Both the position numbers and the translations under genes were made by a program. Positions 25,201 through 33,689 of a DNA stretch of 64,000 nt are shown here, piece by piece. This stretch comes from Bacteroidia bacterium (GTDB taxonomy: Bacteria; Bacteroidota; Bacteroidia; Flavobacteriales_D; Sanyastnellaceae), in the NCBI GenBank assembly GCA_030427925.1, contig JAUICJ010000006.1, positions 55,863 to 119,862 of the forward strand, written 5' to 3'. How positions within the stretch are numbered: the first letter of the stretch is position 1; the number at the start of each line of letters is the position of its first letter. The notes beneath the pieces are model-generated. The model did not search any database. It was given only the letters and a program-made list of their open reading frames with translations, and was not told where the DNA came from.

Positions 25201-26532
25201 ATGAACATTATCACGATTTTCTTTCACCTTGCATCTGTGGTTTTAACAGCGCGCAGACGCGCGAGGTTCACCACGGCCTGCTTCATGTTGCTCCTTTCGC
25301 TGACCGGACTGGGCCAAATCCCCATCGCACACCTCGCTTCGGGCTTCCACACCGCAACCCTGCACCCCGTCGGCGCCCCCACAGCGGACCCCATTGTGCC
25401 CCTTGCCAGCGGCCAGCTCGAACTCGGTTTCGACGACCTCAACCCCGGACTCCGCAACCTGCAAGCGCGGTTCGTGCACTGCACGTTTGATTGGTACCCG
25501 AGCCCCGACCTGCGGCCCACGGACTACCTGAACGGGTTCCACCCGGTTTCGTTGACGGACGCTGAGGCGAGTTTTGGCACGCGCATCGACTACACGCATT
25601 ATCGATTGCGCTTTCCCAATGATTTGGTCCAATTCACTCGAAGCGGGAACTATGCCGTGGAAATCTTCGACCCTTCCGACCCGGACAACCCATTGGTTGT
25701 GAAACGATTCACCCTTTACGAAGACCTCGTGAGCGTCGACGTGAGCGTCACCAAAGCCACCCGCATCGAGGACCAAATGACGCACCAAGAAGTCGATTTC
25801 ACCTTGCGATCCGAAGACTATCCGCTCATCGACCCGTACGACGCACTCCAAACCGCCATCCTGCAAAATGGACGCTGGGACAACGCAAAAGTCGGCCTTC
25901 CGCCCCAGTTCGTGAAAGGCCGCGAAATCGACTTCAACCGCGCATACGACAACGCGTTTCCGGGCGGCAACACCCAGCGATTCGCCGACCTGAAAAGCCG
26001 GCGCTTCGTCAGCCGCGGAATGGCGCGCATCGACGACGCCGGCCCGGAAATCTACTACTTCATGGAGCCGCTCGAACGGCGCACTTACCTCGCGTACCGA
26101 TACCGGGCCGACCTCGGTGGGCACTTCGTCGTCTCCAATGAACGCTTCGACGACGTCACGGGCGGGGAATACGGTTGGGTGCACTGGACACTCGACCTCG
26201 ACCAGCCGCTCTACGGCACTGAGCTCTACGCATTTGGCGGGATTTCGCAAGGGATGTATTTGCCGTCGCACCGGTTTCACTGGAACCAAACCCACCACCA
26301 CTACGAACTTGACCTCTTGCTCAAACAAGGCTATTACGACTTCCTCGTGCTCGCGCGACCATCCGGTTCCGACCATTCCAGGGCTTCCCTTGCCGAAGAT
26401 CCGGGCGACGTGTTCGCGGTGGAAGGCTCGCACGACGAAACCCCGAACACCTATACCGTCATCGCGTATTATTGGGACCCCGTCGGCTACGATCGGGTAG
26501 TGGGCGTGGGGAATGCCCGCCGAGATCCGTGA
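25201..26532 (+). CDS. Type IX secretion system plug protein (DUF5103)
   Basis: DUF5103 proteins are known as the Plug that closes the periplasmic side of the SprA translocon of the T9SS when no cargo-shuttle protein is bound. The 443-residue protein shows family landmarks: LELGFDDL, YTYHC-like FVHCTFDW, DYLNGF, THYRLRFPND, SGNYAVEIFDPSDPDNPLV (written in part) and, later, YQTPDRNN-type RFHWNQTHHHYEL and LLKQGYYDFLVL. The N-terminus is uncertain: the ATG at 25201 puts about 25 residues before the signal-peptide core FMLLLSLTGLGQ. Its presence explains the T9SS cargo proteins elsewhere in the window. Confidence 0.85.
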   Translation: MNIITIFFHLASVVLTARRRARFTTACFMLLLSLTGLGQIPIAHLASGFHTATLHPVGAPTADPIVPLASGQLELGFDDLNPGLRNLQARFVHCTFDWYPSPDLRPTDYLNGFHPVSLTDAEASFGTRIDYTHYRLRFPNDLVQFTRSGNYAVEIFDPSDPDNPLVVKRFTLYEDLVSVDVSVTKATRIEDQMTHQEVDFTLRSEDYPLIDPYDALQTAILQNGRWDNAKVGLPPQFVKGREIDFNRAYDNAFPGGNTQRFADLKSRRFVSRGMARIDDAGPEIYYFMEPLERRTYLAYRYRADLGGHFVVSNERFDDVTGGEYGWVHWTLDLDQPLYGTELYAFGGISQGMYLPSHRFHWNQTHHHYELDLLLKQGYYDFLVLARPSGSDHSRASLAEDPGDVFAVEGSHDETPNTYTVIAYYWDPVGYDRVVGVGNARRDP

Positions 26533-26577
26533 CTGCGGAACTTGCGACTTCGTCGAAAGGGAAATAACTTGTCAACC

Positions 26578-26979
26578 ATGTACACGCCTCCCTTAGCTCG
26601 AGCCATCACCGCGGGAATCGACGTCATGGTCCAATCGGCATTCGTTGGAGAACGCCCTACCGAGCATGGGGTGATGTACCTCCACCGGTATGAAGTGCTC
26701 ATCCGGAACACAACGGAACAGGATGTGCAGTTGCTTTCGCGGAAGTGGCGGATTGCGGATTTGGGCCAACCGTTGCAAGAAGTGGAGGGCCGAGGTGTCA
26801 TCGGGGTTGAGCCGGTGATCCGCGCGCATTCGGGGTACAGCTACGTGTCTGGTTGTGCGTTGCGATCGCCTTTGGGAACGATGGCGGGGAGGTACTGGTT
26901 TGAGGATTTGGCTCGCAATGAACGCTTTTGGGTGGCGATTCCGCAGTTCCAATTGGAGGTGCCTTGGGTGTGGAATTGA
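26578..26979 (+). CDS. apaG: ApaG-domain protein
   Basis: ApaG is a single-domain fibronectin-type fold of about 125-135 residues linked to cobalt/magnesium efflux phenotypes; its biochemical role is unclear. The 133-residue product shows the conserved core: HRYEVLIRNTTEQDVQLLSRKW, here in pieces as RYEVLIRN and LLSRKWRI, then GRGVIGVEPVI, SYVSGCALRSPLGTM and GRYWFEDLARNERFWVAIPQF. The ATG at 26578 gives the usual N-terminus (MYTPPLARAIT). The next gene begins 27 bases downstream with its own promoter. Confidence 0.93.
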   Translation: MYTPPLARAITAGIDVMVQSAFVGERPTEHGVMYLHRYEVLIRNTTEQDVQLLSRKWRIADLGQPLQEVEGRGVIGVEPVIRAHSGYSYVSGCALRSPLGTMAGRYWFEDLARNERFWVAIPQFQLEVPWVWN

Positions 26980-26994
26980 GGGGGAACGCGGACC

Positions 26995-27002
26995 TATCTT
27001 CG
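26995..27002 (+). promoter_or_regulatory. -7 box of the SDR gene, 4 bases before ATG
   Basis: Reads TATCTTCG (one mismatch to TAnnTTTG), then CACC, then the ATG at 27007. Confidence 0.6.
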
Positions 27003-27006
27003 CACC

Positions 27007-27726
27007 ATGAACCACAACCGCATTTTCATCACGGGAGCGTCGAGCGGAATCGGCGCCGCCACCGCTCGGACACTCGTCAACAAGGGATGGCAGGTCGCTG
27101 CATTTGCCCGGAACGCCGCGGCGTTGGAGGCCTTGAAATCGGAACTCGCTGAGGCCACGGGCACGCTGATGCCCTTCGTCGGCGACGTTACGGATCCCGA
27201 AAGCGTGATCGCAGCGGTCGAGCAGGCCGTATCCGAGTGGGGCGGATTGGACGCGGTGATTCCGAATGCGGGTTTGGGCTACTTCGACCCGTTGCCTCAG
27301 GGAAAACTCGCCGAATGGCACGAAATGGTGAACATCAACATCAACGGCGTGCTCACCACCTTGCACGCGACGCTGCCTGTGCTGGCGGCGAACAAGGGCC
27401 ACGTCATCAACATCGGCTCGCTTGCGGCACGTCAAGTGTTCCCCAACAGCGGAGTGTACTGCGCCACGAAGCACGCCGTGCTCGCGTTGAGCGAGTCGAT
27501 TCGGCTGGAATACCGCAACGACGTTGCCGTCACCACCATCAACCCCGGCGCCGTGAACACGGCGTTCATCGACAAAACGACCAACGAATCGTTGCGCGCC
27601 GATTACCGCCCCCAATTCGATGAGGGCATGACGGCTGAATTCGTGGCCGACGCCATTGCGACGGCGCTCGAAGCACGCGGGCGGGGAGTCTTTTCCGAAA
27701 TCACACTGCGCCCCGACCGCCGGTGA
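27007..27726 (+). CDS. Short-chain dehydrogenase/reductase
   Basis: This 239-residue classical SDR has the NAD(P)-binding motif TGASSGIG (9-16), the NAG motif (IPNAGLG), and the active-site Ser (IGSLAA) with YCATK as the catalytic Tyr-x3-Lys. The C-terminal part resembles the NADP-dependent 3-hydroxy-acid dehydrogenase (YdfG-like) group, but the substrate cannot be fixed. Its stop overlaps the GTG start of the glycosyltransferase (GTGA), so the two are translated together. Confidence 0.92.
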   Translation: MNHNRIFITGASSGIGAATARTLVNKGWQVAAFARNAAALEALKSELAEATGTLMPFVGDVTDPESVIAAVEQAVSEWGGLDAVIPNAGLGYFDPLPQGKLAEWHEMVNININGVLTTLHATLPVLAANKGHVINIGSLAARQVFPNSGVYCATKHAVLALSESIRLEYRNDVAVTTINPGAVNTAFIDKTTNESLRADYRPQFDEGMTAEFVADAIATALEARGRGVFSEITLRPDRR

Positions 27727-28775
27727 AGATTGGGTTCTTGACAAGCTCCACGGGCTGGGGCGGTTTGGAACGCAACCTGCTGCGCTACGCTTCCTGGTTG
27801 GAAGAATGCGGGCACGAGGCCGTTGTGTTTGCCGTGGACGGGGCGCCCGTCGCGCGTTCGGCTGAACGATTCGAAGCCTTTGAGCGGCAACCGCGTTACT
27901 TCGCCGGGCCGGCTGCGAAACGCCTTGCAAAGCGGCTTCGGGGGCTGCAAGTGGAGGTGCTGTGGGTGCGCGACCCGCGGGATTTGGCCTTCGCCGGGAT
28001 GGCGGCAAAGCGGGCCCGCATTCCCCTGATTTTCCAGCAAGGCATGCAGTTTTCCAAGGCCAAACATACCCCTTGGCATGCCCGCCGCTTCGGCCGAGTC
28101 GCCCGCTGGGTCGCTCCCGCTCACTGGCTCGCCGAACAAGCGCTGCGCATGACGCCCCTCCGCCCGGACCAAGTGAGCACCATCCCGCTCGCGCTCGACG
28201 ATCCGTGGTTCACCGCGCCCCACGACGCCGATGCCCGCACCCGATGGAACTGGCCTGCAGAAGCCCGGATCGTCGGGCTATTCGGCCGGTTCGACCCCTT
28301 GAAAGGTCAGGCCGAACTCCTGCACGCCCTCGCCCAAACGCCCGGGGTCCACGGCTGGTTCATCGGCGAATCCACGGTCAACGAAGGCCGCTCCTACGAG
28401 GCCGAACTCACGGCGCTCGCTGACGACCTCGGCCTCTCCAACCGCGTCCGATTCTCCCCCCCGACCGAAGACCTCCGCACGGCCTACGACGCCATTGACG
28501 CCTTCGCCCTGTGCAGCGCCTCCGAAACCTTCGGCATGGTCACGCTCGAAGCCCTCGCCCGCGGCTGCTTCGTCATCGGCACCCGCTCCGGCGGCACCCC
28601 CGAACTCCTGCAAGACCAACCCGGCACCGCCCTTTACGACCCCGGAGACCCCGCCGCCCTCGCAGCCCACCTCCGGAACCTCACCCCGCACCGCTACCGC
28701 CGGGACCTCGCGCCCCACACGAAATCGCAAGCCCTCGCATCATGGAATCGCCTACTCGCCGAACTCGTCTCCTGA
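27723..28775 (+). CDS. Glycosyltransferase family 4 protein
   Basis: The 350-residue GT-B enzyme starts at a GTG overlapping the SDR stop. It has the Gly-rich N-terminal loop STGWGGLERNLLRYA, a central GLFGRFDPLKGQAELL segment and the GT4 nucleotide-sugar motif ETFGMVTLEALARG with the paired Glu (E-x7-E). A likely role is adding a sugar to lipopolysaccharide core or another surface glycan in the cytoplasm, as inferred from the family. Donor and acceptor are unknown. Its last 34 bases overlap the next gene. Confidence 0.88.
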   Translation: MKIGFLTSSTGWGGLERNLLRYASWLEECGHEAVVFAVDGAPVARSAERFEAFERQPRYFAGPAAKRLAKRLRGLQVEVLWVRDPRDLAFAGMAAKRARIPLIFQQGMQFSKAKHTPWHARRFGRVARWVAPAHWLAEQALRMTPLRPDQVSTIPLALDDPWFTAPHDADARTRWNWPAEARIVGLFGRFDPLKGQAELLHALAQTPGVHGWFIGESTVNEGRSYEAELTALADDLGLSNRVRFSPPTEDLRTAYDAIDAFALCSASETFGMVTLEALARGCFVIGTRSGGTPELLQDQPGTALYDPGDPAALAAHLRNLTPHRYRRDLAPHTKSQALASWNRLLAELVS

Positions 28776-30145
28776 CCGCCATCGTCGCCCTCACCACCAT
28801 CGGCACCGCCCAAACCCCGCTCGAACAAGTCGCCACCGAATTCGAACTGCTCGGCTGTTCGGTGACGTCCTTTTGTGGCGACAGCATCCAGCAGTCGTTC
28901 CATTGGGGAACGCGGCAACTGGAAGCGGGATGGCCCGTGACGTCCTCGACGCAATACCGCATCGCGTCCGTCTCGAAGGCGGTGGTGGCCACCGCGTGTG
29001 CGCGGCTCGTGGAGTCCGGGGAGCTCGCGTATGAGGCGCCCGTCGATGCGTGGCTGGGATGGTCGTTGGTTCATCCGGGCCATCCGAGCGTTCCGGTGAC
29101 GGTCGGCGATTTGCTCAGCCACCGATCCGGACTGCAAGACGGCCAGGGGTACAGCGCGTTCCTCGGAGCCACTTACGCGGCGGGGCCGGGAGCGCCACCG
29201 ATTGCGGATTTGGTCTTGGAAGGCGGGAGCGCATTCACCAGCGACATGTGGCATGCGGCCGAGCCGGGCAGCTATTTTCAGTACGCGAACGTCAATTACG
29301 GGGTGCTCGCCACCGTTTTAGAGGCAGCGACCGGCCTGCGGTTTGACGCGTTGATGGACAGCCTGGTGCTGCATCCGCTCGGCATCGCGGGGTCGTTCAA
29401 CGTGGGCACGTTGCCCGATTGGGATGACGTGGCCACGCTGTATCGGAATCAAGGAGGGTGGGTGCCCCAAGCGGATGATTTCATCAACGAGCCGCCCGTG
29501 GGGTGGGATTTCTCCGCGTATGTCCCGGGGACCAATGGGTTGCTGTTCGCCCCGCAGGGAGGGTTGCGCATTTCGACCGAGGAGTTGGCGAGGATTGCCG
29601 CGGTTTGGGAAGATGGTGCATGGAATGGCGTTGCGCTGCTGGAGGCACCTGGCATTGCCGCGCTGCAGGAGGCGGTGTGGACCGCCGACGGATCCAATGG
29701 AAACACGTATTTCGGGCTGTTCAACAGCTGGAGCTGGGGGCTGCACCGGGCCAACTTGCATGCGGGTGACGCTTTTTTTGGAGACCAAACCCTGTTCATC
29801 GGCCACCCCGGCGAAGCCTACGGCTTGATCTCGGACCTGTACCTCGAACCCGAAACCGGTTGGGGATTCGCCTTTGCCACCAACGGGGCTTGGTCGGGTT
29901 ACAGCTTCGGCGAGACCAGTTGGTATGCGGTGGAAGAGGCGATTCACTTGGCGCTTGCGGACGACCGAAACGCCTGCGCGACCTCAACGGGCGTCGGTGC
30001 ATCCGCGGCAACGGCTCCGACGGATGATGCGCGGACCCGCTGGTTTGACCTCAGCGGACGGCACGTGACCACCGGACATGCCCCTGAAGAACCGGGAATC
30101 TACGTGTCCGACCGAGGGGCAAGGAACCTCCGAATCGGGAATTAA
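28742..30145 (+). CDS. Beta-lactamase-fold serine hydrolase with T9SS tail
   Basis: The 467-residue protein starts with a signal peptide (MESPTRRTRLLTAIVALTTI, cleavage after TAQ). The catalytic SxxK is Ser76-Val-Ser-Lys79 in YRIASVSKA, and YANVNYG supplies the Tyr-x-Asn motif of class C-like esterases and peptidases. The C-terminus reads WFDLSGRHVTTG then PGIYVSDRG and RIG, matching type-A T9SS sorting tails (DLSGR-x-GIYV-x-G). The protein should therefore be exported to the surface. The ATG at 28742 overlaps the glycosyltransferase gene by 34 bases; a longer frame from 28511 is antisense-like noise rich in Arg and Pro. The stop TAA shares the TTAA palindrome with the stop of the next, convergent gene. 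Confidence 0.88.
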   Translation: MESPTRRTRLLTAIVALTTIGTAQTPLEQVATEFELLGCSVTSFCGDSIQQSFHWGTRQLEAGWPVTSSTQYRIASVSKAVVATACARLVESGELAYEAPVDAWLGWSLVHPGHPSVPVTVGDLLSHRSGLQDGQGYSAFLGATYAAGPGAPPIADLVLEGGSAFTSDMWHAAEPGSYFQYANVNYGVLATVLEAATGLRFDALMDSLVLHPLGIAGSFNVGTLPDWDDVATLYRNQGGWVPQADDFINEPPVGWDFSAYVPGTNGLLFAPQGGLRISTEELARIAAVWEDGAWNGVALLEAPGIAALQEAVWTADGSNGNTYFGLFNSWSWGLHRANLHAGDAFFGDQTLFIGHPGEAYGLISDLYLEPETGWGFAFATNGAWSGYSFGETSWYAVEEAIHLALADDRNACATSTGVGASAATAPTDDARTRWFDLSGRHVTTGHAPEEPGIYVSDRGARNLRIGN

Positions 30146-30798
30146 AAGATGTCTTGGTTCGATGGCATGTTCTTGCGCTGCACCACGTGGCGGTGCAATT
30201 CCACCATGCCTTCGCGCTCCATGCGCTTGAGCAGCCGGCTGATGACCTCGCGCGAAGAATTCAAATCGGTGGCGATTTCCTGGTGCGTCGTGCGCAACTC
30301 ATCCGTGCCGCGGGCTGCGAATTGCTTGTTGAGGTAGAAAACGAGGCGCTGATCCAGCGACCGGAAGGCCACTTGGTCGATGACCTCCAACGTTTCCTCA
30401 AACCGCGAGCGGTAAGTTTCCAAGACGAAGTGGTACCAATCCACGTAATCGCGCATGAACGTGTCCATGTACTCAATCGGCAAGGCCAACGCTTCCACGT
30501 CCTCTTCGGCGGTGCTTTTGATGATGGAGGCTTTGCGCTGCGTGGCACAAATCATGCTCAACGCACACGCCGTTCCGGGCTCGAGGTAATACAAGAAGTG
30601 CTCGCCGCCGTCGAGCCCTTCCTTGTACAGTTTGGCGCTTCCGCTTAGGATGAGCATGGTGGAACGGAAATACTGCCCTGTCCGCATCATGGTTGCGCCT
30701 TCTTCGAACCGAACCAGTTCGCCCAAAGTGGCCAACTTCGTCCGCAAATCCGGACTGAACATGGGGAACAGGCTGGCCAGCCGCTCCGCAATTACCAT
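30142..30798 (-). CDS. Crp/Fnr-family transcriptional regulator
   Basis: The 218-residue protein has a cyclic-nucleotide-binding-type domain (about 20-125; FEEGATMMRTGQYFRSTMLI and SGSAKLYKEGLDG) and a C-terminal winged helix (TTHQEIATDLNSSREVISRLL). The Cys of the Fnr Fe-S type are absent, and the cAMP-contact Glu/Arg pair is not evident, so the ligand is unknown. The start is uncertain between the ATG at 30798 and a GTG at 30813. A TATCTTTC box at 30838-30845 rules out the TTG at 30849. Confidence 0.9.
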   Translation of the reverse strand: MVIAERLASLFPMFSPDLRTKLATLGELVRFEEGATMMRTGQYFRSTMLILSGSAKLYKEGLDGGEHFLYYLEPGTACALSMICATQRKASIIKSTAEEDVEALALPIEYMDTFMRDYVDWYHFVLETYRSRFEETLEVIDQVAFRSLDQRLVFYLNKQFAARGTDELRTTHQEIATDLNSSREVISRLLKRMEREGMVELHRHVVQRKNMPSNQDIF

Positions 30799-30837
30799 TT
30801 GTCTTCCGTCCACTGTCTTCAAGTTGTAACTGAGGTG

Positions 30838-30845
30838 GAAAGATA
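30838..30845 (-). promoter_or_regulatory. -7 box of the Crp/Fnr gene
   Basis: Reads TATCTTTC on the minus strand (one mismatch to TAnnTTTG). It predicts a leader of about 25-35 bases before the ATG at 30798. Confidence 0.5.
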
Positions 30846-30866
30846 ACAAAAAGCCGTCCGCAGGAT

Positions 30867-30874
30867 TACCTTCG
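30867..30874 (+). promoter_or_regulatory. -7 box of DegT gene, 4 bases before ATG
   Basis: Reads TACCTTCG (one mismatch to TAnnTTTG), then TACC, then the ATG at 30879. Confidence 0.6.
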
Positions 30875-30878
30875 TACC

Positions 30879-32105
30879 ATGAGTCCTCGCCCTGCTGCTC
30901 CGATCGGTTTTGCGCCTCCGCCCATTGACGAAGATGCGGTGGCTGCGGTGGCTGCCGTGCTGCGGTCGGGCTGGATCACGACCGGGCCGGAGGTGGCGGG
31001 TTTGGAGGAGGATTTGCAGGTTTTTCTAGGAGCGAATGCGGTGGGGTGCTTCGGATCGTGGACGGAAGCGGCGGAATTGGTTTGGCGGTGGTGGGGGTTG
31101 GGACCGGGGGACGAGGTCATCGTGCCCGCCGTGACCTTCGCTGCGACGGCGAACGTGGTGCTGCATTGCGGTGCGGTGCCGGTGGTGGTGGACGTGGATC
31201 CGTCGGATTGGAACGTTTCAGCGGCGGCGATTGCGGCGGCGATGACGCCCCGAACGAAAGGGGTCATGCCCGTGGACTTGGGGGGGTGGCCAGTGGATTA
31301 CGGGGCGATCAGGGAGGTCGTTGAGGCGGGCCGGAAGGATTTCACTCCGGCCAATTCCGTGCAAACGCAATTGGGACGGCCGCTCTTTTTTGCCGATGCC
31401 GCGCACAGTTTTGGAGCGGTCTACGGGGGGCGCCCTGTGGCGGAACAAGCGGATTTTACGGCGTTCAGTTTTCACGCGGTCAAGAATTTCACCACAGCGG
31501 AAGGCGGGGCGGTGGTGTGCGCTTTGCCCGACGGGTTCGACCGGGCGGAGATCCTGCGGTGGATGAAGGTGTGGGGGTTGCACGGGGCGACGCGGGATGC
31601 GTTGGCGAAAGCGCGCGGTGGGCAGTGGGAATACGATGTCGTCGGGGCGGGCTACAAGTGCAACATGACCGACTTGCAAGCCGCCATCGGTCGAGCGCAG
31701 TTGCCGAAGTACGCGGCACAATTGGAGGTCCGTGGTGAGTTGGCGCGGCGATATGACGAGGGGTTCAAGGGGCTGCAGGGCGTGCAGTTGCCGCCGCGGG
31801 AGGACGGCTTGCGCCGGTCCGCGTTTCATTTGTATGCCCTTCATTTTCTGGATTGGAGCGAGGAGCAGCGGAACGCCCTCATCGGCCGGCTGCGGGAGGA
31901 TGGCATTCCAACCAATGTGCACTTCATTCCGCTCGCCCGGCTTTCGGTTCACCGCGACCGCGGGCTGCGACGCGAGGACTTCCCCATGGCCGAACGGCAT
32001 TTCCGAGGGGCCATTTCCCTGCCCTTGCACACGTCCTTGCAACGGGATCAGCAGGACTGGATTGTGGAGCGCGTGGTGCACCACGCAACGGCTTTGAGCG
32101 GATGA
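30879..32105 (+). CDS. DegT/DnrJ/EryC1-type sugar aminotransferase
   Basis: This PLP enzyme group transaminates keto-sugar nucleotides for surface polysaccharide synthesis. The 408-residue protein shows the family signature: SGWITTGPEV, VPAVTFAATANVV, FADAAHSFGA and the PLP-lysine segment SFHAVKNFTTAEGG with Lys202. The C-terminal part has FHLYALHF and GIPTNVHFIPL. The stop overlaps the start of the sugar transferase (ATGA). The pair resembles the PglE-PglC step of bacillosamine-type glycan initiation, but the sugar is not determined here. Confidence 0.93.
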   Translation: MSPRPAAPIGFAPPPIDEDAVAAVAAVLRSGWITTGPEVAGLEEDLQVFLGANAVGCFGSWTEAAELVWRWWGLGPGDEVIVPAVTFAATANVVLHCGAVPVVVDVDPSDWNVSAAAIAAAMTPRTKGVMPVDLGGWPVDYGAIREVVEAGRKDFTPANSVQTQLGRPLFFADAAHSFGAVYGGRPVAEQADFTAFSFHAVKNFTTAEGGAVVCALPDGFDRAEILRWMKVWGLHGATRDALAKARGGQWEYDVVGAGYKCNMTDLQAAIGRAQLPKYAAQLEVRGELARRYDEGFKGLQGVQLPPREDGLRRSAFHLYALHFLDWSEEQRNALIGRLREDGIPTNVHFIPLARLSVHRDRGLRREDFPMAERHFRGAISLPLHTSLQRDQQDWIVERVVHHATALSG

Positions 32106-32695
32106 GGCGGGTTTTGGACTTCGTGCTGGCGGGCGTCGGGCTCCTCGCGGTGTTGCCGTTGGTGTTGGGGTTGGCAATTTGGATTCGCCTCGACAGTCCG
32201 GGTTCGCCGTTTTACAGCCAAATCCGCATCGGGCGCAACGGCCGCCCCTTCCGCCTGTACAAGCTGCGTTCCATGCGGCCCGTAGCGGGGTTGGAAAGCG
32301 GGCTGACGCAGGGGAACGACGACCCGCGCATCACCCGGGCAGGGCGTTGGATGCGGCGAACGAAGCTGGACGAACTGCCGCAGCTTTGGAATGTGTTGCG
32401 GGGGGACATGGCGTTCGTGGGACCGCGTCCCGAGGTGCCTGAATTCGTGGCGCGCTATACGCCAGCGCAGCGGGAGGTGCTGCGCGCCCGGCCGGGGTTA
32501 ACGGATCCTGCGAGTCTCGCCGCGTTCGATGAAGGGGAGGAATTGGCGCGCGTGGACGACCCAGAAGCGCATTACCTTGAGGTCATCATGCCGCGCAAGG
32601 TTGCGGACCAAATCGCCTACCTGCGCTCCCGCACACTGGCTTCCGACGCCGCGCTCATTGCGCACACCATAGCCCGCATCTTCAGAAAGCGTTAG
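32102..32695 (+). CDS. Initiating sugar (phosphoglycosyl) transferase
   Basis: This monotopic enzyme transfers a sugar phosphate from a UDP-sugar to undecaprenyl phosphate to start a surface glycan. The 197-residue length matches the minimal PglC-type class. The N-terminal re-entrant helix covers 1-28. The catalytic Asp90-Glu91 pair lies in KLDELPQLWNVLRGDM (88-103), and GPRPE (107-111) follows. The gene is translationally coupled to the aminotransferase upstream. The 3' end overlaps the convergent gene by four bases. Confidence 0.94.
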   Translation: MRRVLDFVLAGVGLLAVLPLVLGLAIWIRLDSPGSPFYSQIRIGRNGRPFRLYKLRSMRPVAGLESGLTQGNDDPRITRAGRWMRRTKLDELPQLWNVLRGDMAFVGPRPEVPEFVARYTPAQREVLRARPGLTDPASLAAFDEGEELARVDDPEAHYLEVIMPRKVADQIAYLRSRTLASDAALIAHTIARIFRKR

Positions 32696-33654
32696 TCCCG
32701 CTCGGACGTCCCCCATCCCGCCAACAGCTCGTCGAGGTGCTTCGCGAGGAAGTGGCGATCCGCCCGGATCAAGGCCAAACTCACGAACCGGATGAGCCGT
32801 TCGAACCCGAAAGCGGGAGGAGCGATCGGGGGCTGCTCGGCGGTGGGGAGGTCAAGCCAGGAATGGATTTGGTCAGGCGCCAACAACGCACCTTGCGAAA
32901 ACGGATCGATGTAGCACATCACCACCCCATGCGGCGCCTCCTCCGTCGGCACGCTCGTCCCATCGCACAAGCACAGCAGAAAATGGTGCGGACTGTCCAC
33001 CACGTGCACGTCCAAATCCAGCGAACGCGCAAGCGACCAATACAAAAAACCGATGCCCAACGCATTGCCCTGCTTCCGCGCCATCACCTCGCCCAATAGC
33101 GCGTGCCCCGGCCGCAACGTCGCGCCCACCGCCCGTCCAAAACCCAGCACATCGAACAGCATGTGGTTCACCACCTGCAACCGCTCAAACCCCGTCAAAT
33201 CCTCGTTCAACTCCAACCAAACCGTTCGACGCAGCTGCTCAAAGTCCTTGCGAACCTGCGCGGCATCCACCTTCGGCTGCACCGCCTCGTGCACGATGAG
33301 CGCCGCCTCCACGTGGTCCTGCCCCTCGCCAAACACCCACTCCAACGTCCGCTCCCGCAACCGCTCAAACCGCAACCCATGCACCACCTCGTCGAGTCGG
33401 CTGGCGTGCTCATCGGCCAAGAGCGATTCTTCCCGGTGCTGCTCCAACAGCGGCAAGACCGCACTCCCCCGCTCCATCAGCCGCTCCCGAACGTGGCTGT
33501 ACACCCCTTCGTCCGGGTCGTCCAACAATTGGATGAGTGCGTGGATTTCGTTCAGTTGCATCGATTCCAAAACTAACCGCAGCCTCTCCGCCCCCGCGCC
33601 CCCTTCAGCTACGTTTTCCAACTCCGGGTGTTGAATGCGCCCCAAGATTTTCAT
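32692..33654 (-). CDS. SirB1-type transglutaminase-like protein
   Basis: The 320-residue protein matches the SirB1/transglutaminase-like superfamily: a HEAT-like N-terminal part (LIQLLDDPDEGVYSHVRERL) and a core with HEAVQPKV, LEVVNHMLFD-like RLQVVNHMLFD, GIGFLYWSLARSLDL and VVDSPHHFLLCL. The catalytic Cys of true transglutaminases is not evident at the expected NALGIGFLY position, so activity is doubtful. The start may be the ATG at 33654 or the ATG at 33561 (MQLNEIHAL), which matches the N-terminus common in relatives. It diverges from the rhomboid gene with 35 bases between. Confidence 0.82.
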   Translation of the reverse strand: MKILGRIQHPELENVAEGGAGAERLRLVLESMQLNEIHALIQLLDDPDEGVYSHVRERLMERGSAVLPLLEQHREESLLADEHASRLDEVVHGLRFERLRERTLEWVFGEGQDHVEAALIVHEAVQPKVDAAQVRKDFEQLRRTVWLELNEDLTGFERLQVVNHMLFDVLGFGRAVGATLRPGHALLGEVMARKQGNALGIGFLYWSLARSLDLDVHVVDSPHHFLLCLCDGTSVPTEEAPHGVVMCYIDPFSQGALLAPDQIHSWLDLPTAEQPPIAPPAFGFERLIRFVSLALIRADRHFLAKHLDELLAGWGTSERD

Positions 33655-33678
33655 TCCGTGAACCTTACCGTTCCTCCG

Positions 33679-33686
33679 TATCTTCG
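33679..33686 (+). promoter_or_regulatory. -7 box of rhomboid gene, 3 bases before ATG
   Basis: Reads TATCTTCG (one mismatch to TAnnTTTG), then AAC, then the ATG at 33690. Confidence 0.55.
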
Positions 33687-33689
33687 AAC

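Noticed and set aside
28511..28741. N-terminal extension of the beta-lactamase-fold gene
   Set aside because: The 77 extra residues are Arg/Pro/His-rich and lie within the glycosyltransferase gene; the signal peptide begins at 28742.
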